Shown in pieces: positions 1 to 9,314 of a DNA stretch of 64,000 nucleotides. The stretch is taken from contig NC_063014.1 in NCBI RefSeq assembly GCF_020509005.1, positions 5,704,001 through 5,768,000 of the forward strand. Direction: 5' to 3'. How positions within the stretch are numbered: the first letter of the stretch is position 1; each line of letters begins with the position of its first letter. The position numbers were made by a program, and so were the translations under genes. A model generated the notes under the pieces. It saw nothing but the letters and a program-made list of their open reading frames with translations, was not told where the DNA came from and ran no database searches. This DNA is from Fulvia fulva. Its lineage: Eukaryota > Ascomycota > Dothideomycetes > Mycosphaerellales > Mycosphaerellaceae.

Positions 1-741
1 TAGGGGGCCATGGTGGGAGTTGAGATGTAGCGGCGTAGCATGGCGGCTGAGCGCGTATGATGCATCTTCGAAAGGTCGTCTTGTTGATGATACCAGGCTG
101 AGGTGTTGTGAGACCGTGGGATGCTTGCGAGGTTCTTTTGTTCAAGGGTCGGTGTACTCTGAGATTTTTCGCAAAGGTAAGGAGCAAGTGCGACGACGAT
201 GGGTACTTTTTATGAATTCTGATGGCAAAATCTACTGCACTTTTTTTTTGAGGACATCCCATGTGTGGTCCTCAGGTGTTGAAACAAGCGTCCACTGCGA
301 AGACCGCCATAAGCTTCGCGCCAAGACCAAGAGCGTGAAACAATGTCCATCCTCAGGTAGCCATGGAAGTGTTAGACATATTCGTATTCAGTGTAGCTAC
401 AGGCTACCGAGCAAACGTCCGCGTGGGGTCCAGCAGAGCAACTGACAATATTCCCGACCAAATCCATCAGCGATCACAGTATTACACAACGTGAGCCGTG
501 GTGTCCCCGGTACTTGTACTTGCGCATGTCGATGTCGCCGGCAGCCTTTTCTGGGAACTCTCCGAGCTTGATGTTGGGTATCGATACAGATAGCCTGACC
601 TTGAGCTCCGGTTGCTCATTGGGGTCGCAGATGGCGGGTCTGCTGCCAAACTGCTTCATGACCACATCCTTCGCGAAGTTAGGAGAACGCTCAACTAAAA
701 GATGTGCGACTGCTAGAAGAAAGGTTACCACTGACGTCGTA
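1..741. other. Window start, no clear gene
   Basis: No convincing gene begins here. On the minus strand an open frame without a usable ATG runs from about 905 down to 474. Its codon choice looks coding, but it is one frame off from the predicted last exon of the neighbouring gene. It may be an alternative 3' exon of that gene. Confidence 0.3.
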
Positions 742-1829
742 TCAAACCTGGAGGAGTCGCAGCGCACTCTGGAACGCTTCAACCACTTGTATGTCTGCAA
801 TGTGTAAGTATAACCCGCTCGACCGTGGCAACATAGCGACTTACAGTGCAGGCGCTTTCGCTCAAGCTCGTCTTCCTCATGGTGGACGTATAGCTCTTGC
901 GTCTTATAGCTGAATAAACACAGTCAGCGATGTCGACGTACGTGTCATATGTATCGTTTGCCTACCGCTTGAAGCTCCTCTCGGACTCTTTGGCATGTCC
1001 AGATGCTGCCCAAATGTGGAAGCACTGAGACATGTTAGCGTGATGCTCGATGGCAGAACTCGACAATACTTGCCTCGATCAGGTGGCCGAACTCTTGCAA
1101 GACGACCTCTTCGTTATGTTGGCATTCTCCCATCCGTTGGTGGTAGCGATCAGCGAGGCTGGCCCAGTCAAAGTCCTGGATAGGGTCCTGTGGATCGCCA
1201 ACATCGTCCGACGAATCAGTCGCTGTGGAACTGTCGTCAATGATTTCGTCGTCGGCGAGTTCGTGCTCGGCTGGCGCCTGGGAGGTCTTCTTTCCCTTTT
1301 TGGTGCCAGCTCGAGCAGCCTTTGGTGCCTTCAACTTCGGCTTGTGTCCTTGAGCAGAAGGTGGTGCTTTCTGGGAATGAGCCGCGCTGCTGGTCAACGG
1401 TCCTTCTCCACGATGATCGATCTGTGAGCGACCTTGTGTCTGTGAGTCTGGCATCATCGCCGCTGAAGAGTCAATGTCTTGGAATTCGTTCTTGCCCTGT
1501 TGGGCAAGCTGAGCAATGTCGCGATCGACAGGCTGCAGATGCTCGACAGACTGGGTGTCATCTAGCATCTCATCATTGGAACGCTTCCTGCCCGGCCTGG
1601 ATGGCCCTCTGGATAGCGGTCTGTCAGGCGGGGGCATTGCCTCTGATGAGTCGAACACATTCTCGTCTGCCGCCATATCTGGGGGTGGAGGCGGCGAGCT
1701 TGGTACGGAGCTTAGTGGCGAGGAAGTCGCGTCGGTGATGAGTATTTTCTCGTGTTCGGGACCTTCCGTCATCACTTTCACCGAGCTGATGTATGTCTGC
1801 GCATCACTGGTCACTGGTGCAGACGACAT
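742..1829 (-). CDS. Disordered Ser/Pro-rich hypothetical protein with C-terminal helix
   Basis: I do not recognise this protein. The ATG at 1829 opens a long exon rich in Ser, Pro, Asp and Lys, with basic stretches (RPGRKR, KKGKK) that could be nuclear signals. A conserved-looking C-terminal segment follows (DFDWASLADRYHQRMG), then short helical exons ending RLLQV. The model needs three introns. The first starts with GCAAGT, a GC-AG intron of about 49 nt with a GCTAAC branch site. The second starts GTAGGC and the third GTAAGT. Without the first intron the frame hits TAA at 1035. The 3' end is unsure: the chosen stop is at 742, but an overlapping open frame continues to 474. Divergent from the autophagy gene downstream, about 360 bp away. 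Confidence 0.5.
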
Positions 1830-2186
1830 GTTGCCATCTTGATGATGTTGGCGAGGTCGAGGTTGAAGTGAAAGCAAAGACGTGAAGTCGCGCGACAAGA
1901 TCAGCTGCAGGGATCACGCGTGCCCCGCGTCGTCACATGCCTTCCCGAAGTTGACGCAAGGCAGGAAGGCGCCACATGCACGCCGCGATGAATGCTTGTC
2001 AGCGACATCATCAAGGCGAACAGTGGACAGGCATCAGTGAAGATGTTCTCATAGCGACACACATTCTGCCACGCGAGTCCGTCCTACGCAAACACCTACC
2101 ACCTTCGATCACGATGCTCCGGCCGCACTATCCGCTCTTCGTCGATAGAATACACGCCGTAGTGCTGAGGCCCAAGAGGTGACGAG
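1830..2186. promoter_or_regulatory. Divergent intergenic region upstream of atg14
   Basis: This 357 bp region separates two divergently transcribed genes and should hold both promoters. I see no TATA box or repeat that stands out. Confidence 0.3.
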
Positions 2187-3758
2187 ATGGAGTGCGCTAT
2201 CTGTATGCGCGGGTATGGTACGCGGAGGAGACCGCTATGTATGACTTGTGTGCAGTCAGCTTTGTACAGCCCTCGAGTGCGACAAGCGACAGCCTTACTC
2301 GATCGCGAGAAGTCGCATACTCATGCCGAGGCCATCCTTCGACCCGGCAATGACGGTGTGCTAGCATCGCTGCCAGACGATGCCGATCTCGATGCTATCA
2401 CTACCGGGATCAAGAAACACAGCTACGACCGGGCACGGGCAGAACGAGAGGCTGCCGAGGACCGCCTAACCCAGATCCTCGACCATGCCCAAGGCTTGAG
2501 ATCAGATATGGAGGAGTACAAGAGCACGATCGATATGCGCAAGGAGAGACTGGAGCATCGTCGAAGAGATCTGGCTACTAGGCGCAGCGAGCTGGACAAG
2601 CAGAGATCAAGAGCCATGGACCCTGTTGCATCGAGCATCAAGAAGGCTTTGCAACGTCTCGACCGCACGCGCTACAAGATCGTCGAAGCTCGTAGTCTGC
2701 TGTGTCGCGAGGCAGCCTCGGCAAGCAACCTCCAACGGCGCAAAGGCCCGGATGGACGATCTGTCTACATGCTTGGGGGCATCGGCATACCCGACCTACG
2801 CTTGCTGAATCAGAGGACACAGGCTGCTCACAGGAAGACCGCAGCAGGAGGCAGGGTCATAGAAGAGCCTCATGATTCCGTATCTGAAAGTTTCGACAAT
2901 GTCGCTCGCCTACTCAACCTATGTGCGCACTACCTTTCGGTGCGACTACCTGCCGAGATCATTCTTCCCCACGAGGACTTCCCACGCGCTGTAATCATGC
3001 CAGAAAGATCGTCCTACAAGCAGAAGAACATCTCATTTCCAGGATTAACTACCAGCCAGTCATCGAGTCCGGCGGCTTCGCGTGTACTGGACCGAAATCA
3101 GCCAAGGCCGAGGCCACTGTGGCTCGATCGCCCACTTGCGCAGCTCAGCAAGGAGGATGCAAAGTCATATGGTCTCTATGTCGAGGGTATCACATTACTT
3201 GCTTGGGATGTTGCGTGGTTGTGTAAGACGCAGGGCATCGACAATGTCAACAACTACGAAGAAGCCTGCAACATCGGCCGGAACCTCTGGCAACTGCTCC
3301 TGTTGAGCCGCAAACATCAACGACCGTCGCTCGATCGCAGGGATACAGCAACATCTGGTAAGAGTACCCCAGTCCACGATCTGCGATTGGGCGTGTTCTC
3401 CCACGCTTCAGCCACCCACAACCTGGCCAGCGCAACCGGCCTGGATCTCATGAAGGACTGGAAGCTTGCGTCATCTGCCAGACTGGCCGACAAGTTGAGG
3501 TCAAACTTGTTGGCAGACATTTCGGGCGCAGAGTGGGACTTCATCGAGGGGGAGGAGTGGGACGAGGACCGCGAAGAAGACAGACCTGTCATGGTGGGAG
3601 GGTCTAGGCGACCTCAAGAGTCGAGGTACGCTGCTATGAGTGTGATAAGCGTCAAGCCTAGTGATGGCGCCGAAGATGAGGACATCGGGTCGGCATCTGA
3701 TGCTAAGCGGAAGGGTAATAGTGGGTGGATGAAGGTGAGAGGGAGAAGTGATGGATGA
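2187..3758 (+). CDS. atg14: Autophagy-related protein 14 (Barkor family)
   Basis: Atg14 is the autophagy-specific subunit of class III phosphatidylinositol 3-kinase complex I (Vps34-Vps15-Vps30/Beclin), which makes PI3P at the phagophore. The 523-residue intronless product starts with the family's cysteine pairs (C3xxC6 and C18xxC21). A long charged coiled coil follows, roughly residues 75-185. The conserved core contains LCAHYLSVRLPAEIILP and, later, a GITLLAWDVAWLCKTQG segment. The tail has acidic tryptophan motifs (EWDFIEGEEWDED) reminiscent of a membrane-sensing C terminus; that last point is inference. Length and architecture fit filamentous-fungal Atg14. UVRAG/Vps38 is the nearest alternative, but the N-terminal cysteines favour Atg14. 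Confidence 0.85.
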   Translation: MECAICMRGYGTRRRPLCMTCVQSALYSPRVRQATALLDREKSHTHAEAILRPGNDGVLASLPDDADLDAITTGIKKHSYDRARAEREAAEDRLTQILDHAQGLRSDMEEYKSTIDMRKERLEHRRRDLATRRSELDKQRSRAMDPVASSIKKALQRLDRTRYKIVEARSLLCREAASASNLQRRKGPDGRSVYMLGGIGIPDLRLLNQRTQAAHRKTAAGGRVIEEPHDSVSESFDNVARLLNLCAHYLSVRLPAEIILPHEDFPRAVIMPERSSYKQKNISFPGLTTSQSSSPAASRVLDRNQPRPRPLWLDRPLAQLSKEDAKSYGLYVEGITLLAWDVAWLCKTQGIDNVNNYEEACNIGRNLWQLLLLSRKHQRPSLDRRDTATSGKSTPVHDLRLGVFSHASATHNLASATGLDLMKDWKLASSARLADKLRSNLLADISGAEWDFIEGEEWDEDREEDRPVMVGGSRRPQESRYAAMSVISVKPSDGAEDEDIGSASDAKRKGNSGWMKVRGRSDG

Positions 3759-3829
3759 ATGCCATGCTACATTATCCTCGACGCTGGCATCATCTCTTGT
3801 GACCAACGATTCTGCTCATTGCTAGCATC

Positions 3830-4492
3830 TCATGCATCCATCCAGTGGGCCCCCGCGATATGGTCGTTCAGCAAATATGCCGTTGCGAATTCTTTCTCAC
3901 ACCCTGACATGATACATCGCCAATTCCGTCCGCCTCTTGTCTCATGCTCCCCAACCCCGACGTGGCCGTCATGACCATCGCTTGCAGCGTTCGTCTCTCG
4001 GCTATACACGCTCCCATCGCTTTCACTCTCACTATCTGAAGGCAATAGGAACTTTACAAGTCCCCCTTCTAGCACTGTAATCAGCCTGGCTGGCGCTGTA
4101 TGTTTGATCTCCAGGCGACGATTCAGGATCGCCGGAGCGCTGACTACACGCCGTGGACCAGATCTTTGAGCAGATAGCTCATCGATGCCATTCCCGGCTG
4201 CAAGGGCTGAACGCAACCTCGCAACACCAGTAAGAGCACGGTCTGGATCAGCTCTATGCAGCAAGGCGGGCGCCCCTACTGACGACCCCCCATGTGCTGG
4301 ATGCTCTTCATCCTCAAAGTGGAAGATACGCTCACTCGAGGGCGTGCAGCGGCGAGGGCTCGGAATCGGAGATGCTGCACGAGAGGCGGCGTGTTCCCTG
4401 AAGCGGCGATCGAGGTTGTCGAGGAAGCGGTTTGAGAAATCGGATAGTTGGGCTGAGTAGGACATTGTTGATGTTTGTGTGATACAGGGCAT
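3830..4492 (-). CDS. Small C2H2 zinc-finger protein
   Basis: The intronless protein is about 220 residues. Its only recognisable domain is one C2H2 finger at the extreme C terminus: WRCIMSGCEKEF..LLNDHIAGAH, spacing C-x4-C-x12-H-x4-H. The N-terminal two thirds are Ser/Arg/Pro-rich, with an acidic serine run just before the finger. ATG 4492 is used; a second in-frame ATG at 4465 is equally good. The frame upstream of 4492 is open but has only a GTG. It converges on atg14 with about 70 bp between stop codons. A single terminal finger suggests a nucleic-acid or protein-binding role, but the function is unknown. Confidence 0.65.
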   Translation of the reverse strand: MPCITQTSTMSYSAQLSDFSNRFLDNLDRRFREHAASRAASPIPSPRRCTPSSERIFHFEDEEHPAHGGSSVGAPALLHRADPDRALTGVARLRSALAAGNGIDELSAQRSGPRRVVSAPAILNRRLEIKHTAPARLITVLEGGLVKFLLPSDSESESDGSVYSRETNAASDGHDGHVGVGEHETRGGRNWRCIMSGCEKEFATAYLLNDHIAGAHWMDA

Positions 4493-4655
4493 GGTGGGAT
4501 GGTGATTGGGTCTAGATATGGGGTTGGGTCGATGTGCATTGTTCACTGACGGTAATGGTGTCTTGAGTCAGCTCTAGTGGCGATCGTCACTCCTTCATGG
4601 TTGTGTCGTGAAGAGGGATCTCTGGCCATCTGTTGCCAATATCATTGAGCGCCAC

Positions 4656-5084
4656 CTATGAGCACCTTGCCTCTAGCGCTAACCCGATCCCCATCCCCTC
4701 AAACAACCCCTCAAACAACCCCCTCTCCCACTCCCCCCGCTCCATCAACCCATCCTCATGCCAAACCACCAAATCCTCCCCCCTCATCGCAAACCTCACC
4801 TTAACACCCCTCCCCCTCGCCTCCCCCTCGCCTCCCCCAAACCCTCCTCCAACCCCTCCCGCACCGTCTCCGCTTCCAGCGCCCACGTCTCAAATACAAT
4901 CTCGATGCTCCTCAACCCCCCAAGACTCCCCATAACTTTCTGCGAAAACTCCCTCAACAGCCTCCAGCTCCGCGAGCGCTAAGCTCCCTACACCCGCAGA
5001 TGTGACATCAATCCTTCAGACCTTTGTCATATCGAGGTATCCGGTCTCGGTGGGGAGGCATTGGAGGGTGCTGTTGTGTGCCAT
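4656..5084 (-). pseudogene. Frameshifted hypothetical gene (11-bp tandem duplication)
   Basis: ATG 5084 opens a short exon (MAHNSTLQCLPTETGYLDMTK). A possible 43-nt intron (weak donor GTCTGA, acceptor TTAG) leads to an exon reading SWRLLREFSQKVMGSL and on to a leucine/glutamate-rich helix. The frame then breaks inside an 11-bp tandem duplication (GGGGGAGGCGA twice on this strand, plus-strand 4817-4827 and 4828-4838). Dropping one unit joins the first frame to a second open frame (VKVRFAMRGEDLVVWHEDG and onward) that ends at 4656. The family is not recognised. It is either a recently broken allele or a sequence-collapse artefact in a GC-rich run. Confidence 0.5.
4817..4838. repeat. 11-bp perfect tandem duplication
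   Basis: TCGCCTCCCCC occurs twice head to tail on the plus strand and is followed by a partial third unit. It sits exactly where the minus-strand reading frame breaks. Confidence 0.8.
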
Positions 5085-5946
5085 GGTGTCTTGGGTTGGT
5101 ATGCTTGGGGATGGCGGTTGTTGAGGTGGTGAAGGTGCGTCTGTGGGAGTCGCAGGGAAGCTTTTGAGGCATCAACCACTTGATGTTTCCTTCTGAGGAA
5201 AACCTGGAAGCTTTTGTGGAGGATGAAACATCTGACCTTTCGCAATGGCTGAATGGGCCATGGCAGATTATGGTTCAGGCTATGGACATGAACTGGTATA
5301 CTGGGGCCCGGTGTCGTTCAGCATCTCCTGCTCGTGCTGCTGGAGTCGCTGTCGTGATCGCGCATCCTGTGTTGATGCCTATGATCACCTACACCATCGC
5401 CTCGACGTCGCCATCATGTTCTGTTTCGCAGACTTGTCCTGTGTTGTTATGCCGCCGAAGTCAACTTCCTCAAAGCCTCCTCGCCGAAGCAGGAGGGATA
5501 GGGAAGAAGACCGACCAGGTCAGATGCACGCCCACCGTCGACATCGGAGTTCACTGTTGCTACATCTGCGCTCGCGTTGGATTCGTCTTCGATTCGCTGG
5601 TAGTCTTACTCGAGGCAGAGTCGCATCTGGCGGGACGGTCCCGCACATCTGCATGAAGTTCAGCCGTACGAAGCAAGGAGGCGTAAGTCGTCCTGCATGG
5701 TGGCTTCGGCTCTCAACGCCTCTTGCATCGCCCTATAGTGCCACGTCACACAGAACCAGCTTGCGCCATCGCCCGGCCAGAATAGTCGATATTGCCAAGC
5801 TCATGTGACAGCGCCCGAGATGCTACGGTCGCATCTGCGGCTCCGAAACGAGGCGCAGTCAATGCCAGACCGCGCCCGTGGCGCCAAAGAGTGCTGCTCA
5901 AACGTCGTATTCTTTTTGAAACACATTTTTGAAACACACCTGCAGA
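5085..5946 (-). other. Unresolved coding-like traces
   Basis: Between 5448 and about 5720 one minus frame reads like protein (MQEALRAEATMQDDLRLLAS, then DYQRIEDESNASADVATVN, then a tail ending LTSAA at 5448). It is interrupted by TGA and TAA codons near 5650 and 5610. Either introns are present whose sites I could not place, or this is a relic. Plus-strand ORFs here look random. No family is recognised. Confidence 0.25.
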
Positions 5947-6976
5947 CTATAGGTTGTCCCCAATCCACGCCCGCCACTCTTCCACCTTCCCGGATTCGTC
6001 GCCGTTGCCTCTGACGTTCCCGCCCACGACTGTGACTTCCACACCGTGCTCGTCCATCTGCGTGAACTTGAACTCCTTACTTCCGTATTCGCCCAGCCAG
6101 TTCTTCTCGTCGTCTCCATCAGCATCGTTGTCCATGGCCACACCACTGTCCATCAATCCTCTGCTCTTGTTCGCCCTAACCTTGGCGATCTCCTCTTCTA
6201 ATTTCGTCTTGACCAGTGCAGCCGGAAGTGACGTGAAGACATCTTGCTTATTCGCTGCTACGAGGACTGGGATCGCTGTGGGTCCTTTGCTGGTCTTGCC
6301 TTGGGTGTGCCGCTTTTGTAGGAGAAGTAGGATGTCGTGGAGATACTCGGCTGCTTCGGTGAGACCCGCGGTTGAGCTGACTGCCGCACTGTCTACAACG
6401 AAGAGCAGACCCCGCACAGAAGTCCTGCTGAGGATTGATGTCGTTGCATGGTGTCGTAGCTTTCCATGGCCTGGGTTGTCAACGAGGTGGAAGGTGGGCT
6501 GTGATGGGGAGGAGTTGTCATTTTCGGAGCGGAATCGGTCTTCGCGTGATCGTGTTGAGTCTGGCAGGCGGCATAGTGCTGTTTGGGGTTCTTGCGAGGT
6601 GTGGGTTGTCGATGTTGTGCCATTCGCGAACTGTCATCTGTTAGTCAATATCCTGGTGCAAGCGTGAGGAGTTGGAGAATGGTACCAGTGTTAGGAGACT
6701 GGTCTTGCCAGCACCACTTGGTCCCAGTAGTATGATGCTCGGCGGCTCTTTCGCGACAGCTGTCTTGTAGAGATACCAGTGGATGAGGATGGGACTGAGC
6801 AGTGACACCACAAGCGTCACCAAGATGGCCGATATGGCCGGAGAGAATGCCCAGGTGAGCCACCTGTTGACAGTACTCATGTCGTCCCAGCTCGGGTCTG
6901 CCATGCTCACGAGATGTTCTTGCGACATGACTTGGTGCAGATGGTCTGATGACGCTGTCGGATCTACAAGACACAT
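5947..6976 (-). CDS. srp102: Signal recognition particle receptor subunit beta
   Basis: SRP receptor beta is the ER-membrane GTPase that anchors the alpha subunit and helps hand ribosome-nascent chains to the translocon. Exon 1 (6976-6686) has a transmembrane segment (AILVTLVVSLLSPILIHW) and the P-loop GPSGAGKTSL. A 55-nt intron (6685-6631, donor GTACCA, acceptor ATGACAG) joins to exon 2 (6630-5947). Exon 2 carries the G3-like motif DNPGHGKLR, the segment GLLFVVDSA and the G4 motif ANKQD. The product is about 323 residues, normal for the family. The start could instead be ATG 6928 or 6904. The usual G3 Thr is Asn here (DNPG instead of DTPG), otherwise the motifs are intact. Confidence 0.85.
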
Positions 6977-7358
6977 GCGACTTGCCAGAGCAAGGGCCCC
7001 ACGGCCACCACGGTGCGGCGCGAGATGGCTGCCGCGAAGGTTCAACTCAATCTGAGCATGTTTCACGGCTATTTCAACATCTTGTCAACATCGTCCCCTG
7101 AACAGTTGAAGGAGTCGCTGAGCTTGAAGACATGGCGTGGTCATCTCAGCACATCGCCAGCTCAGATCGCGCCCGGAGCTGCCCAGATGCAGTCCCACGT
7201 TGACTTCATCACAACAACACTCATGTCGATCGCTTCGCCACAACTCAAGCAATATCGTGATGTCACCCGTCATCACTAAGTCGGAGCAGCATAACGTACA
7301 TGTATAAGGTAGTATGCTCTCAGATTCACCTGTCGGACCATGACTTCTCACATTGTCA

Positions 7359-8366
7359 ATGTCCACTGATACAGCCATGGACGCCATCAAGAACACCCTC
7401 GGCCTCAACAACAGCTTCGATCCAAACAAGGATATCCCCGACCTCAGTGGCAAGACATACGTAGTCACCGGAGGAAGTGCAGGCATCGGCTTCGGTATCT
7501 GTGCTCACCTGCTCCAGCACAACTGTGCCGCCCTCTACCTCCTAGGCAAGAAAGAAGAGCACCTATCCGAAGCCGAAGAAGGCCTCAAGAAGTACGGCGA
7601 CACCAGCAAAGTCCACACCATCCAGATCGAGCTCGAAGACCTCAAGCACACCGCCGAAGTAGCCAACAAACTCAAAGACGAGCTGCCTCAACTCGACGGC
7701 CTAATCCTCAACGCAGGCCTCGGCGTAGGCCCCTACAACGTCTCCAAAGACGGCCTCGACACGCACATGCAAGTGAACGTTATTGCCCAGCATCACCTCA
7801 TGATGGTCCTTTTACCAACTCTTTTGAAAACGCCAGATTCCCGCATCGCCCTCCAATCCTCCGACCTGCACCGCCCGGCCCCCAGCGACACAAAATTCGC
7901 CTCCACCTCCGACCTCAACCGCGACATCGGCGCCATGAACCTCTACAACCGCAGCAAACTCGCCCAAGTCCTCCTGGTCCGTACGCTCCACCGCCGTAAA
8001 CAAACCTTCCACCTCGGCCTCACGCCCTCCTCCGCCCCCTGGATCAACGCCACGCATCCCGGCGGCGTGGCGACGGATCAGCAGGACCAGGCTATTGAAG
8101 CTTACGGCACGGCTGGGAAAATGGGTGTGAAAGCTGTGCGGCCGTTCATGAAGGATCCGGTAGACGAGGGGTGTCGACCGATTCTGTTTGCTGCTACGGC
8201 GAGGGAGGTTGGGGTGGAGGGTATTGATGGGGCGTATATTGTGCCGGAGAGGAAAGTGACGGAGCCGAGCAAGCAGGCGCAGGATGAGGCGTTGCAGGAG
8301 AGGTTGTGGAAGTTGGTTGGGGAAGTTTTGAGGGAGAAGTTGGGGGAGCTGCCTTATGAGATGTGA
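7359..8366 (+). CDS. Short-chain dehydrogenase/reductase
   Basis: This is an NAD(P)-dependent oxidoreductase of the SDR superfamily, 335 residues and intronless. The Rossmann nucleotide motif is TGGSAGIG near residue 40. NAG follows at the end of beta strand 4 (LILNAGLG), and the catalytic YNRSK (YxxxK) comes after an S-containing strand. C-terminal to it is an HPGG turn. The overall layout resembles retinol-dehydrogenase or WW-domain oxidoreductase-like fungal SDRs; the substrate cannot be deduced. ATG 7359 is chosen because the upstream in-frame start is only TTG. It is divergent from the SRP receptor gene. Confidence 0.85.
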   Translation: MSTDTAMDAIKNTLGLNNSFDPNKDIPDLSGKTYVVTGGSAGIGFGICAHLLQHNCAALYLLGKKEEHLSEAEEGLKKYGDTSKVHTIQIELEDLKHTAEVANKLKDELPQLDGLILNAGLGVGPYNVSKDGLDTHMQVNVIAQHHLMMVLLPTLLKTPDSRIALQSSDLHRPAPSDTKFASTSDLNRDIGAMNLYNRSKLAQVLLVRTLHRRKQTFHLGLTPSSAPWINATHPGGVATDQQDQAIEAYGTAGKMGVKAVRPFMKDPVDEGCRPILFAATAREVGVEGIDGAYIVPERKVTEPSKQAQDEALQERLWKLVGEVLREKLGELPYEM

Positions 8367-9314
8367 GTTGAGGTATTTCCGAAGCGATGAGGATGATCGA
8401 ATGATATGTAGAAGATGCGAATGAAATGATGAAGTGATGATCAAGATGGGGCCACGCCTTTCATGCAAACAACAACAACAACGACGACGACGGAAAAATA
8501 GCCTAAAGCGCTACCTACACACGAAGTTTTTCGACATACACAAAGCCCTGCACCCATCAATAAAGATTGTGAGCTGGCATCCAGAACCCGCACCGGTATC
8601 GTCGTCTCATCCCCTCGTCTTCCACCCAACTTGCTGTGGCTCACGGCAGATCCACATTATCTCTTTTCCTCGTACATTTTGTCTATCGTTCTGTTGAACC
8701 CTGTTCTGTCATCTTACTATCACAAGTTCCTTTCTCTGTCACTTTCCCAATATCTGTCGAATGTTCTGCTCTGTTGATCTGTCTGTCTCTTTCTCATGCA
8801 CACATCACTCGTGAAAAGAAAGTAAAGTTTTGTCTCGTCGTGTCCCGTGTCCATATCCATATCCATAATCCCATCAAAGCATAAAGAAAAGAGGGGGAAA
8901 ACGCCATCAGAACGCCGCCAGTGCAACTGTGAGTCCACCTCTTGCCCGATGACCTGTCTGCACCCAGCAATGCAAGCCTGCCACCAAAAAGGCGTTGATT
9001 AAATATGTTGCTGTCCACGAAGTTGGGGTATAGAGTCCGAATTGTAAGATGACGCTGTGCCAGTGCCGAATGTGATCAAGGTGAGGCGTCCTACTGCGTC
9101 AACGCCACGTCCTGCGCGTAGCGACGCATGGGTGGTGGGGTGGTGGTATGTCGATGAGTCAAGATGTATGAGGGTATCTTTCTTACATGACCAACGCGGC
9201 AGATGCGAGACAAAGGAGATGTCTTGATGCGATGCGGTCCTACCCAGGTGCTGACGAGCAGTGGTGGCGTGATGCGTGGTGGTTGTGGTGTTGTTGGAAA
9301 GGTTGTCGGTCTGC
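8367..9314. other. Convergent intergenic region
   Basis: This 950 bp lies between the 3' ends of two convergent genes. There are short simple-sequence stretches (CAA/CGA triplets near 8470, TCTGT-rich DNA near 8700-8800) and no gene-like ORF. Confidence 0.4.

Noticed and set aside
474..800. 108-residue minus ORF with good codon choice
   Set aside because: It starts at TTG inside a predicted intron and is one frame off from the upstream exon. Kept only as a note on the uncertain 3' end of the first gene.
7812..8468. 218-residue minus ORF opposite the SDR gene
   Set aside because: Antisense shadow of an intact, well-conserved SDR; composition is His/Leu/Arg-rich as expected of a complement.
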